Positions 7,079-13,527 of a stretch of DNA of 17,721 nt are shown piece after piece. Below the pieces are notes generated by a model, which was not told where the DNA came from, did no database searches, and saw only the letters and a list, made by a program, of their open reading frames with translations. The stretch covers positions 1-17,721 of the forward strand of contig CAZFIJ010000077.1 of NCBI GenBank assembly GCA_964519515.1, given 5' to 3'. Position 1 is the stretch's first letter. Each line of letters begins with the position of its first letter. This stretch comes from Korarchaeum sp964519515 (GTDB taxonomy: Archaea; Korarchaeota; Korarchaeia; Korarchaeales; Korarchaeaceae). Both the position numbers and the translations under genes were made by a program.

Positions 7079-7768
7079 TTAATGATACCTCAAGCATCTA
7101 CACGCACATCGAGAGCTCTTGCAGCATTTCGCGCATTCTTCTCCTAAAAGAGGAGAGCCTAGCACACAACCGAGACAAATACCACATGTAAGTGGATTAG
7201 GGGCAGCGATGCAACTTCCACATGCTTCTGCACACCCAACGAGGGAGAGGCCACATCTATAAAGGCACTTATTATCCCAACTACTGCATATGAACTTGCA
7301 ATCAGCGTACCTACTGGGAGGGCAAGATATCTGAGAGCTGCAGCACGGCCTGCAGCCATTACTGATGCAATCTTGACAAGATGCCTCTAATGGCTCTAAT
7401 CCAATTGAGCAAATTGAGAAACATCTCTTGAGCTCATTGGAGAGCTTAATTTTGCCAGCTCTACTGAAGGAATCTAATAAGATCTTATCACCGTAGATCA
7501 TGTATGAGTAAGCCTCAGAGTAACCATCATCCCACTGAACGTATATCAGGAGAGCTCTCGAGCTCCCCTTATAGAATGGGGCGACCAATATACTACTCCC
7601 ATCACCCTTGATCCAGAAGGTTTCGCCATATTCCCTGAACCCTAGGCTCTTGAGCCTATTAAACACGTTCTCATAATCAGATGATAGCCCATTCGAGCCG
7701 TAGGAAGTCAAAATAGGGATGAGTAATGATAGGAGGGCGAGAGTGAGGCCCCTCCTCAGACCTCCCAT
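7079..7768 (-). CDS. Secreted protein with Cys-rich C-terminal domain, halocin C8-like precursor candidate
   Basis: 229 residues from ATG; GTG one codon upstream (7771) is possible, but AGGTG spacing favours ATG. The N-terminus MGGLRRGLTLALLSLLIPILTSYG is a signal peptide; its Arg pair is only weakly Tat-like. Residues 25-110 form a domain of mixed charge and aromatics without Cys. Residues 116-225 hold 24 Cys in 110 positions, in spacings such as CxxC, CxxxC and CC, with Gly/Ala/Ile between them (GCAEACGSCIAAPNPLTCGI). This Cys/Gly/Ala pattern recalls the halocin C8 domain. In halocin C8 a Tat-exported precursor carries an N-terminal immunity part and a C-terminal Cys-rich bacteriocin. An alternative is a disulfide-rich or metal-binding surface protein. 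Co-transcribed with the six-helix membrane protein. Confidence 0.65.
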   Translation of the reverse strand: MGGLRRGLTLALLSLLIPILTSYGSNGLSSDYENVFNRLKSLGFREYGETFWIKGDGSSILVAPFYKGSSRALLIYVQWDDGYSEAYSYMIYGDKILLDSFSRAGKIKLSNELKRCFSICSIGLEPLEASCQDCISNGCRPCCSSQISCPPSRYADCKFICSSWDNKCLYRCGLSLVGCAEACGSCIAAPNPLTCGICLGCVLGSPLLGEECAKCCKSSRCACRCLRYH

Positions 7769-7792
7769 CACAACACCTATTCAAGAATAGTG

Positions 7793-7819
7793 TATGGAAA
7801 ATATAAAGACTATGGAAAA
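7793..7819 (-). promoter_or_regulatory. TATA box of the Cys-rich protein gene flanked by a 9-bp direct repeat
   Basis: Read on the minus strand, CTTTATATTTT lies about 30 nt before the start codon. On the plus strand the repeat TATGGAAAA occurs at 7793-7801 and 7811-7819, one copy on either side of the TATA core. This arrangement could be an operator occluding TBP binding; that is an inference. Confidence 0.55.
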
Positions 7820-7827
7820 CTGCAATT

Positions 7828-7852
7828 TTTTCAGTTATAATAATACTGAAAA
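7828..7852. promoter_or_regulatory. 8-bp perfect inverted repeat upstream of the Cys-rich gene promoter
   Basis: TTTTCAGT (7828-7835) and ACTGAAAA (7845-7852) are exact inverted copies around the nine bases TATAATAAT. It lies about 25-50 bp upstream of the TATA box of the Cys-rich gene and just downstream of the small membrane-protein gene. It may be a regulator site for the former or a 3' hairpin of the latter. Confidence 0.45.
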
Positions 7853-7874
7853 TAATGATCCGATGAAATAAAAA

Positions 7875-8012
7875 TTATGAGAGGAGAAGCACTAAGTAAT
7901 CAACTAGCCCCAGACCGAGGACAGCGGAGAGTATTCCGAATATCGCTAGTACATATAGCTCCGGATCCCTCGAGCTCTCCTTAACTTCTAGCTCACGGAG
8001 TAAGGCTCTCAT
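7875..8012 (-). CDS. Small single-helix membrane protein (45 aa)
   Basis: An ATG-TAA frame of 45 codons, too short for usual gene finders. The charged N-terminus has the pattern RELEVKESSRDPE (6-18). It is followed by an unbroken hydrophobic run from residue 19 to 45 (LYVLAIFGILSAVLGLGLV and on), interrupted only by D38. Such a clean switch from charged to hydrophobic residues is unlikely by chance. An in-frame TGA lies four codons upstream of the ATG, so the frame is not part of a longer one. No Shine-Dalgarno is seen, which would suit a leaderless message, but no strong TATA was found. It is in the same direction as, and 106 nt upstream of, the Cys-rich secreted protein gene. No family recognised. 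Confidence 0.5.
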   Translation of the reverse strand: MRALLRELEVKESSRDPELYVLAIFGILSAVLGLGLVDYLVLLLS

Positions 8013-8137
8013 CTGGGAGCGTTGTCATTCGTATCGATGAAGTCGCGGACCAATGTATTTGCGAATTGAAGGTATTAGTTAAAGGGATGAGGCCTATTAA
8101 ATGATGAGCGGGATCGATATTCAGCTCGGTGATGTAT

Positions 8138-8551
8138 ATGTTAGATGAGAATGAGTACCTCAGGTGGTTGAGAGCCGCTAAAAACACCTTAAAATCAGCT
8201 CAAGGAGATCTAGAGAGAGGAGATTTTAACTGGGCTTGTTTTAAAGCTCAGCAAGCTTCTGAGTTATCGGTCAAAGCGCTGCTGCGTGGTATCGGTTTGC
8301 CGGCTTACAGTCACAGTGTATCGAAGTTATTAACGAATATCCCCGGGATCGAGGTGCCAGAGGGGATAATGCAAGGGGCGATCACCCTCGATAAGTACTA
8401 CGTGCCCACGAGATACCCTAACGCTTGGTCTGAGGGATCTCCCCACGAATATTACTCGAAATTGGATGCGATAAAAGCCGTTAAATACGCTGAGGAGATC
8501 ATAGGATGGGTTGAGGAAGTATGGAAGTACTTAACAGGAGGATCGAATTGA
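8138..8551 (+). CDS. HEPN-domain protein of a HEPN/MNT pair
   Basis: 137 residues from ATG at 8138; GTG (8129) and ATG (8132) in the same frame would add two or three residues, but GGTGAT at 8128-8133 places the ribosome on 8138. The sequence follows the small all-helical HEPN family: EYLRWLRAAKNTLKSAQGDLERGDFNWACFKAQQASELSVKALL at the N-terminus, then SHSVSKLL, TLDKYYVPTRYPNAW and HEYYSKLDAIKAVKYAEEII. The RNase motif Rx4-6H typical of toxic HEPN proteins is not obvious: the Arg of TRYP is ten residues from the next His. It may therefore be a non-nuclease member. It is followed directly by a minimal nucleotidyltransferase with overlapping start and stop, the standard arrangement for this toxin-antitoxin-like pair. 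Confidence 0.93.
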   Translation: MLDENEYLRWLRAAKNTLKSAQGDLERGDFNWACFKAQQASELSVKALLRGIGLPAYSHSVSKLLTNIPGIEVPEGIMQGAITLDKYYVPTRYPNAWSEGSPHEYYSKLDAIKAVKYAEEIIGWVEEVWKYLTGGSN

Positions 8552-8877
8552 GGAAGGATGTGATAGAAGGCGTTAGGAAGTGGGCTGAGGGGTTGCCATT
8601 TAAAGCGACTGTGATCTTGATAGGTTCATACGCTAGAGGGGATTTCAACATATGGAGCGATGTAGATGTGATACTCGTAGCAGAGTTCCCCCAGAGGAAC
8701 CCGGTGGAGAGGCTTATGAGCATCGATCACCCACCGGGCTATGAAGTGATACCCCTGACTCCTGAGGAATTCACTGAGATGTTTGAAAGGAAGGAGCCTA
8801 TGATCATAGAGGCATTGAGGAGCGGTGTCCCGATCAAGGATGAGATAGAGATATTCAAGCGTTATTTACGCCCCTAG
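8548..8877 (+). CDS. Minimal nucleotidyltransferase (MNT) of a HEPN/MNT pair
   Basis: 109 residues from TTG at 8548, whose TTGA overlaps the HEPN stop. AGGAGGA (8536-8542) lies 5 nt before it, which is why this start is preferred to the in-frame ATG at 8521 (118 residues, 31-nt overlap). The polymerase-beta signature is complete: GSYARGDFNIWSDVDVIL, i.e. GS-x10-D-x-D with both metal-binding Asp residues. In characterised pairs the MNT protein adds AMP to its HEPN partner and neutralises it. The transferase here looks active. Whether the target Tyr exists in this HEPN protein is unclear, although its HEYY segment is a possible site. Confidence 0.93.
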   Translation: MRKDVIEGVRKWAEGLPFKATVILIGSYARGDFNIWSDVDVILVAEFPQRNPVERLMSIDHPPGYEVIPLTPEEFTEMFERKEPMIIEALRSGVPIKDEIEIFKRYLRP

Positions 8878-8947
8878 TATCTTCACTCCATCTCCTGAAT
8901 TATCCAATTCGATTGAGGGGATCATGAAGGTCCTTCGAGCTCTTAGA

Positions 8948-9835
8948 TCATATCGATAGAGATCGATAGAAGGATAGGAGAGCCTCTCTTCCGATTATCT
9001 CACTATCCAAATACTCTATTATTCTGAGGGAATTGAAATCCTTCTCGAAGAGTTCAATTACATTATCTTGATTCCTCTTGATCTTCTCAAGACTCTCACA
9101 TCGATTTGAGAGGTATTTATTGATGATGAGGCCCCTCACCCTTATACCGAAGCTGCTGAGCTCCTCCTTGATCCTCTTGGATATCTCATATGATACCATC
9201 TCAGGGGTCGAGACTATGTAAGCTTCATGGTACTCGCTAGCCAGCATATCGAATATATCCTCAGCTAGTTTCCTCCATCTCCCTATTAGCTTGAGTGGAT
9301 CACACTCCTTACTTTTTATCCTCTCGAGAAATCCCTTCAATCTCAAATATAGCTTTATCGCGTCTCCCATGTGTTCATATAATTCCTTCTCTATCTTTAG
9401 GAGCCTTAAGCTACTGCTAGAGGCCGGGGTGTCCCAAATTATAGCGTCGTAGCCTCCCTCCTCGAACAACTCGTAGAGGAGGTACAAGATGAATTGCTCA
9501 GCTATCCCCGGAGCCCCAGCAACGTAATCTATGAAGCTCTCATCGACAGGGAGGAAGGAAGATATGACATCATATACTTCGGAGCCGAACCTATCCTTCC
9601 ATCTCTTCAAGACTGTAGCTTCATCTAGCTCCATCGCATATAAGTTAGTGTACCCATCTACTTTAGTTGGGGAGCTCTTCAGCTCAGTCTCGAGCACGTC
9701 CGATAATGTTGGAGTGAGGTCCGTGGTCAATAGGAGCACTTTCTCATTCCTAAGTTCGGACAAGCCGACGGCTAGAGCTGCGGAGCATGTCGTCTTCCCG
9801 ACGCCTCCCTTCCCCCAGAAACTTATCAACCTCAT
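8948..9835 (-). CDS. ArsA/Get3-family ATPase
   Basis: 295 residues from ATG at 9835. A GTG 16 codons upstream (9883) keeps the frame open, but that stretch holds the TATA box and the GGGAGG before the ATG, so it is promoter rather than coding. The deviant Walker A is GKGGVGKTT (8-16). Switch II, DTPASSSSLRLL, aligns with DTAPTGHTLRLL of ArsA/Get3, with the central PTGH lost. LLTTDLTPTLSDVL matches the DPAHSLSDVF switch-I region. There is no CxxC zinc motif, so it is neither a Get3-type dimer hooked by zinc nor an arsenite pump with its Cys triad. The family uses ATP to drive conformational switching in membrane-protein targeting or metal handling; the role here is unknown. It is divergent from the manC-like gene. 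Confidence 0.85.
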   Translation of the reverse strand: MRLISFWGKGGVGKTTCSAALAVGLSELRNEKVLLLTTDLTPTLSDVLETELKSSPTKVDGYTNLYAMELDEATVLKRWKDRFGSEVYDVISSFLPVDESFIDYVAGAPGIAEQFILYLLYELFEEGGYDAIIWDTPASSSSLRLLKIEKELYEHMGDAIKLYLRLKGFLERIKSKECDPLKLIGRWRKLAEDIFDMLASEYHEAYIVSTPEMVSYEISKRIKEELSSFGIRVRGLIINKYLSNRCESLEKIKRNQDNVIELFEKDFNSLRIIEYLDSEIIGREALLSFYRSLSI

Positions 9836-9849
9836 CCTCCCTATCTTTC

Positions 9850-9866
9850 CGTGAATATTTTTAATT
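9850..9866 (-). promoter_or_regulatory. TATA region of the ArsA-like gene
   Basis: On the minus strand TAAAATTAAAAATATTC lies 15-30 nt upstream of the ATG at 9835, followed by GGGAGG directly before the ATG. Its presence inside the longer GTG frame supports the shorter start. Confidence 0.5.
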
Positions 9867-9951
9867 TTACTCGAGGCGCGCACGCTCGCAGCTTCAGATA
9901 TCCAGACGCTACATTCCCTAAATATAATTGATGAAAATTTCGAGTTACTGC

Positions 9952-9982
9952 TATTGTATTACTCATTCGACCGAATACAATA
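9952..9982. promoter_or_regulatory. 9-bp perfect inverted repeat, candidate operator of the manC-like gene
   Basis: TATTGTATT (9952-9960) and AATACAATA (9974-9982) are exact reverse complements with a 13-base spacer. The right arm abuts a TATA-like ATATTAATTA (9980-9989), which lies about 30 nt before the ATG at 10017. A dimeric regulator bound here would sit over the TFB/TBP site. The GGGG-rich stretch just before the ATG acts as ribosome-binding site. Confidence 0.5.
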
Positions 9983-10016
9983 TTAATTAAGTGGCCCCTG
10001 GGAAGAGGGGGATCGG

Positions 10017-11378
10017 ATGAAAGTAGCTCTCATACTGGCTGGCGGATTCGGGACGAGACTATGGCCACTCAGTAGGAAGGACTTCCCGAAGCAATTCGCG
10101 AAGATAATAGGTGAGACTTCGACATATCAACAATCTCTGAAGAGAGCTAGGCTCATGGCCGATAGAATAGTCGTAGTTACATCTAGCCTCTACAAATACT
10201 TAGCGGTGGGGCAGGCGAAGGAGATAGATGTTAACTTAGATGAAGACGATCTGATACTCGAGCCCGAGAGGAGGAACACTGCTCCAGCTATTTACTACAG
10301 TCTCATGAGGATAAGCGAGAGGTTCGGACCGGAGTCAATAGTCGTCATCCTTCCATCAGATCACGTTATAATGAATGATTCCGAGCTCCTTAAAGCATAT
10401 ATGAAGTCGCTGGATGTTGCGAATGATAGAATAGTCCTCATAGGGGTCCCTCCATCTAAGCCCGAGGGAGGTCTGGGTTACATAAGAGCGGGGAGGGAGA
10501 TAATCGATGGCGTAAGGGAAGTTGAGATGTTCAAGGAGAAACCGGGGCAGAATGAAGCGATTAATATGCTGAAGGAGGGAAATTGGGTATGGAATACGAT
10601 GATAATGACCTTCAGGGCTTCTAATATGATGAACTTAATAGAGAAGACTTTGCCGAGTGTAGCAGATCCTCTGAGGAAGTTCGAGTTGAACGAGGCCTAT
10701 AAATACGTTCAAGAGATAGATGTCAGCTCAGGAACGCTATCTAAGGTCCCAGAGAGCTTAGCAGTTGTCGTAGCTGGGGACTTAGGTTGGAGCGATCTGG
10801 GGAGCTTTGAGTCCGTGTATGAGCTCCTCCAGAAGGACGCTGAGGGAAATGCTAGGAGCGGGAAGGTCAGGTACCATGGAGCTAGGAACAACTTGATACT
10901 TTCGAAGAGGCTCGTAGCCCTCGTTAACGTGAATGATATGATAGTGATAGATGATGAGGATGCTATACTCGTGATGCCGAAGGGGAGCGGCCAGGACCTG
11001 AAGGAACTAGTCGAGGGTATGCTCAAGGAGGAGCTCCCCGAGGTAATAGAGCACAGAGTGAAGTATGAGGAGTGGGGGACGAAGACCATACTTTTGACTA
11101 GCGAAAGTTATGAGGTGAGTAGGCTGAAGATATACCCAGGTAGGTCCTTAGGGCCTAAGAGACATTTCCATAGATCTATCTACTGGCAGATCCTAAGTGG
11201 GACAGCTAAGGTGATCGTAGACGGGAACGAATCCATTATAGCGAGAGGGGAGGGGATAAGGATACCCCTCGGGCTTCCCCATAGCATAATAAACGTGGGT
11301 AAAATCCCGCTGGAGGTGATAGAGATAGCTACAGGGGAGTACCTCGGTTCGAATGACGTAGAGCTCTTGAGGGCCTGA
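10017..11378 (+). CDS. manC: Mannose-1-phosphate guanylyltransferase / type II mannose-6-phosphate isomerase
   Basis: 453 residues, bifunctional length. The N-terminal nucleotidyltransferase has LAGGFGTRLWPLSR (7-20) followed by KDFPKQF, then EPERRNTAPA, LPSDHVIM, the GLGYIRAG loop, FKEKPG, WNTMIMTF and GDLGWSDLGSF. These are the standard signature of GDP-mannose pyrophosphorylases. From about residue 348 (EEWGTKTILL) the C-terminal cupin matches type II phosphomannose isomerase: PGRSLGPKRHFHRSIYWQILSG with H383 and H385 as metal ligands, IPLGLPHSIINVGKIPLEVIE, and YLGSNDVELL. The usual last element (ED...YGR) is missing, so the C-terminus is slightly short. It interconverts fructose-6-P and mannose-6-P and makes GDP-mannose for glycans and glycolipids. 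It stands alone with a candidate operator in front. Confidence 0.95.
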   Translation: MKVALILAGGFGTRLWPLSRKDFPKQFAKIIGETSTYQQSLKRARLMADRIVVVTSSLYKYLAVGQAKEIDVNLDEDDLILEPERRNTAPAIYYSLMRISERFGPESIVVILPSDHVIMNDSELLKAYMKSLDVANDRIVLIGVPPSKPEGGLGYIRAGREIIDGVREVEMFKEKPGQNEAINMLKEGNWVWNTMIMTFRASNMMNLIEKTLPSVADPLRKFELNEAYKYVQEIDVSSGTLSKVPESLAVVVAGDLGWSDLGSFESVYELLQKDAEGNARSGKVRYHGARNNLILSKRLVALVNVNDMIVIDDEDAILVMPKGSGQDLKELVEGMLKEELPEVIEHRVKYEEWGTKTILLTSESYEVSRLKIYPGRSLGPKRHFHRSIYWQILSGTAKVIVDGNESIIARGEGIRIPLGLPHSIINVGKIPLEVIEIATGEYLGSNDVELLRA

Positions 11379-11386
11379 GCCCCTAT

Positions 11387-11414
11387 CTCCCCACTGAGGA
11401 TAACGTATATAATT
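11387..11414 (+). promoter_or_regulatory. Promoter of the PhoU/TrkA-C gene with recurrent upstream motif
   Basis: TATATAA (11406-11412) is centred about 31 nt before the ATG at 11440, supporting a leaderless message from that ATG rather than from 11419. Nine bases upstream of the TATA box is CTCCCCACTGA (11387-11397), an 11-mer found again in the same orientation before two other genes of the window. Confidence 0.5.
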
Positions 11415-11439
11415 ATCCATGGGCTATGGAATTGGAAAG

Positions 11440-12633
11440 ATGGAGATTGAGATAAGGAGCGTTAAGGAGATACTCCTCGAGATGAAGGAGACATCTGAGT
11501 TCGCTCTGAGTCTCGCGTATGCATCCCTCATGTACAATGATGAAGAACTGGCGAATGAAGTATTCAGCCTCGAGTACGAGCTCGATTCCCTGACGCATGA
11601 ACTCTTCAAGGTTGCGATAATGTCAGGGGCCTCGAGGAGAGAAGCTGAGGCATTAGCTGGCCTTCTCGATATAGGAAGGGCTGTCGATGAAGTGTCTGAT
11701 GCTATGGCGGATTTGGCGAGACTCGTCGTGAAGAGGTTCCCGATACATCCCTCGATAAGTTGGATGCTCTACAGAGCGGACGAAGTCATAGGTTTAGTGA
11801 GGGTCGAGGAGGGATCTTCTCTGATCTCCATGAGTGGGGAGATGGTGAGAGATCCTGTCAACTTAGCTGGTTGTGAGGTCTTAGCTCTCAAGAGAGGGGG
11901 GAAGTGGATTTACAATATTCCAGAGGAGTTGGAGATAGAGAGAGGAGATATCCTCTTAGTTGAGGGACCTATGGAGAGTTTAGAGACTTTGAGGGCTCTA
12001 GCGTCAGGAGGCGAGAGAGAGGATTACGTACCCAGGGCCCCTCTCGAGGAGATGAGCGATGAAGTCAGGAGAATGGCGGAGATGTTGAGCAGCATGAGGA
12101 ACCTATCTGAGCTCTCCCTCTACTTATCTTATGCTGCTATGTTCTACAACAATGTGGAGATCGCTGTGGAAGTGAAGAGGTTGGAGGAAGAGCTCGATGA
12201 ACTGGAGGATGAGTTTTATGAGGTCTTATTCTCATCGATAAAGTCCCTAAAGGATCCGAAGGAGCTCATCCCACTGATAGGGATAGCGTCGTCATCTGAG
12301 AGAGTGGGTGATGCAGCTTATTCAATAGCTTCTCTCGTGGAGAGGGGGATAACAGCTCATCCCGTGCTGGAGATGGTGGTGGAGGAGAGCGAGGACACGA
12401 TCTGCAGGCTGATCTTAGAGGAGGGAAGCGAAGCCGCTGGGAGGAGGATAGGAGATATAGATCTCGAGGAACACACTGGGGTCTGGATCCTAGCGATAAA
12501 GAGGGGCTTGAGGTGGATATTCGGACCTAAGGATAGCGAGTTACTGATGGAAGGGGACCAGCTAATCTTGATAGGGAAGAAAAGAGGGATAATGGACGCA
12601 GTAGAGATATTAGGAGGGAAGATAATAGAGTGA
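11440..12633 (+). CDS. Internally duplicated PhoU / TrkA-C (RCK_C) domain regulator
   Basis: 397 residues from ATG at 11440; the in-frame ATG at 11419 would lie upstream of the predicted transcription start. The opening IEIRSVKEILLEMKETSEFALSLAYASLMYN is the usual beginning of archaeal PhoU-like proteins. The protein is two copies of one unit: PhoU helices (about 1-95), TrkA-C beta domain (about 100-185), then PhoU (about 205-300) and TrkA-C (about 310-395). Repeated landmarks are LSLAYASLMYN / LYLSYAAMFYN, EVLALKRGGKWIYN / WILAIKRGLRWIFG and RGDILLVEG / EGDQLILIG. RCK_C domains sense a nucleotide or ion and usually act with a K+ channel or other transporter, but no channel gene is nearby. 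A 21-bp near-perfect tandem repeat covers the stop codon. Confidence 0.9.
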   Translation: MEIEIRSVKEILLEMKETSEFALSLAYASLMYNDEELANEVFSLEYELDSLTHELFKVAIMSGASRREAEALAGLLDIGRAVDEVSDAMADLARLVVKRFPIHPSISWMLYRADEVIGLVRVEEGSSLISMSGEMVRDPVNLAGCEVLALKRGGKWIYNIPEELEIERGDILLVEGPMESLETLRALASGGEREDYVPRAPLEEMSDEVRRMAEMLSSMRNLSELSLYLSYAAMFYNNVEIAVEVKRLEEELDELEDEFYEVLFSSIKSLKDPKELIPLIGIASSSERVGDAAYSIASLVERGITAHPVLEMVVEESEDTICRLILEEGSEAAGRRIGDIDLEEHTGVWILAIKRGLRWIFGPKDSELLMEGDQLILIGKKRGIMDAVEILGGKIIE

Positions 12634-12663
12634 ATACTTAAGATAGTAGAGTGACTACTTTTT
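12621..12663. repeat. 21-bp tandem duplication over the PhoU gene stop, ending in a hairpin and T run
   Basis: GATAATAGAGTGAATACTTA (12621-12640) and GATAGTAGAGTGACTACTTT (12642-12661) match at 17 of 20 positions with period 21. The first copy contains the TGA stop of the plus-strand gene. The second forms AGTAG-AGTGA-CTACT (12645-12659) followed by TTTT, a short terminator-like hairpin for that gene. Its right arm lies in the end of the convergent etfA, and the etfA stop codon is the complement of 12655-12657. Confidence 0.6.
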
Positions 12664-13527
12664 CTCGAGGGCCTCCATTAATTTCGGTACGAACTCGTAG
12701 AGGTCTGCTACTACGAAGTAATCGCTCACCTCACCTATAGGTGCTTCAGGATCTATGTTCACGGATATGACTGTATCCGCATCCCTGAAACCGACGACGT
12801 GTTGAACTTGCCCGGATATCCCGAGAGCTAGATAGAGCTTCGGCCTCACCCTGACTCCAGTCATGCCCACGTGCCTCTCCTCAGGCAGCCACTTCAGGTC
12901 AGCTGATATCGGTCTAGTGCAAGCTATCTCAGCCTTAAGCAGATCAGCGAGCTTCTTTATCATCTCCAGATCTTCCTTCTTCTTCAACCCTCTCCCAACG
13001 GAGACTATCACATCGGCTTTAGAGAGGTCCACTTCCGCTATCTTCTCCCTCCTCTCCAATACCCTGACACTCGCCTTGCACTCATGAGGAACGGATTCCC
13101 TCTCCTTGGGCTCACCGAAAGATGGCTCGAAACCACTGAGATCCACGCTCACTACGGAGGGAAGCTGAGAAGAGAGTACTTCCAATCCTCTCCCACCGAA
13201 GCAAAGCTTAGTGGCTAAGAGTCCATCCTTCAAGCTTAACTGAACAGCTCCAGCTACATATGGGACCCCTATTCTCACAGAAAGCCTGGATGCGACTTCT
13301 CTCATGTCCCTACTGGAAGGGAGGGCTATCAGGTCGAATCCTTCAGCTCTCTCAACTGCTAAGTTCACCCAGCATTCGTTAGCATTCAAATTAGCTATCA
13401 ATAGTTTATCGACCCCTACCTTAGCCTCTCCGTTAGTTATGGCTTCAACGTAGTTGGGATTCAACCCAGAGATAGCGGAGAAAAGCTTTGGGAGATTGGA
13501 AGCTTCTGAGATGAGGAGGACCCTCAT
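12655..13527 (-). CDS. etfA: Electron-transfer flavoprotein alpha subunit
   Basis: 290 residues, slightly shorter than the usual 310-320. The N-terminal half (1-150) is the degenerate nucleotide-binding fold. The C-terminal half holds the FAD-binding domain with the family signature: SVGRGLKKKEDLEMIKKLAD, ACTRPISADLKWLPEERHVGMTG, YLALGISGQVQHVVGFRDADTVISVN and PEAPIGEVSDYFVVADLYEFVPKL. ISGQxQH and the DPxAPI segment bind FAD. Its ATGA overlaps the TGA of etfB by 4 nt, with GGGGGTGAT 3 nt before the ATG, so the pair is translated together. ETF accepts electrons from acyl-CoA or other flavin dehydrogenases and passes them to a quinone reductase. Neither partner is encoded in the window. Confidence 0.96.
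   Translation of the reverse strand: MRVLLISEASNLPKLFSAISGLNPNYVEAITNGEAKVGVDKLLIANLNANECWVNLAVERAEGFDLIALPSSRDMREVASRLSVRIGVPYVAGAVQLSLKDGLLATKLCFGGRGLEVLSSQLPSVVSVDLSGFEPSFGEPKERESVPHECKASVRVLERREKIAEVDLSKADVIVSVGRGLKKKEDLEMIKKLADLLKAEIACTRPISADLKWLPEERHVGMTGVRVRPKLYLALGISGQVQHVVGFRDADTVISVNIDPEAPIGEVSDYFVVADLYEFVPKLMEALEKK

Noticed and set aside
8521..8547. ATG start for the MNT protein inside the HEPN gene
   Set aside because: AGGAGGA lies correctly spaced to TTG 8548, and the ATG has no such site.
8951..8968. Palindrome TATCGAT-AGAG-ATCGATA as terminator
   Set aside because: It lies within the last codons of the ArsA-like gene, has no T run on that strand, and can result from codon composition.
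9836..9883. N-terminal 16-residue extension of the ArsA-like protein from GTG
   Set aside because: The stretch contains a TATA-like element and the ribosome-binding purines; the family begins just before the P-loop.
10709..11089. Long open frames antisense to manC, argS, hsp20 and others
   Set aside because: Ser/Leu-rich translations that mirror the codon bias of the genes on the other strand; no start signals or family resemblance.
11419..11439. ATG start seven codons upstream for the PhoU/TrkA-C protein
   Set aside because: It would lie only 7 nt after the TATA box, upstream of the predicted transcription start.
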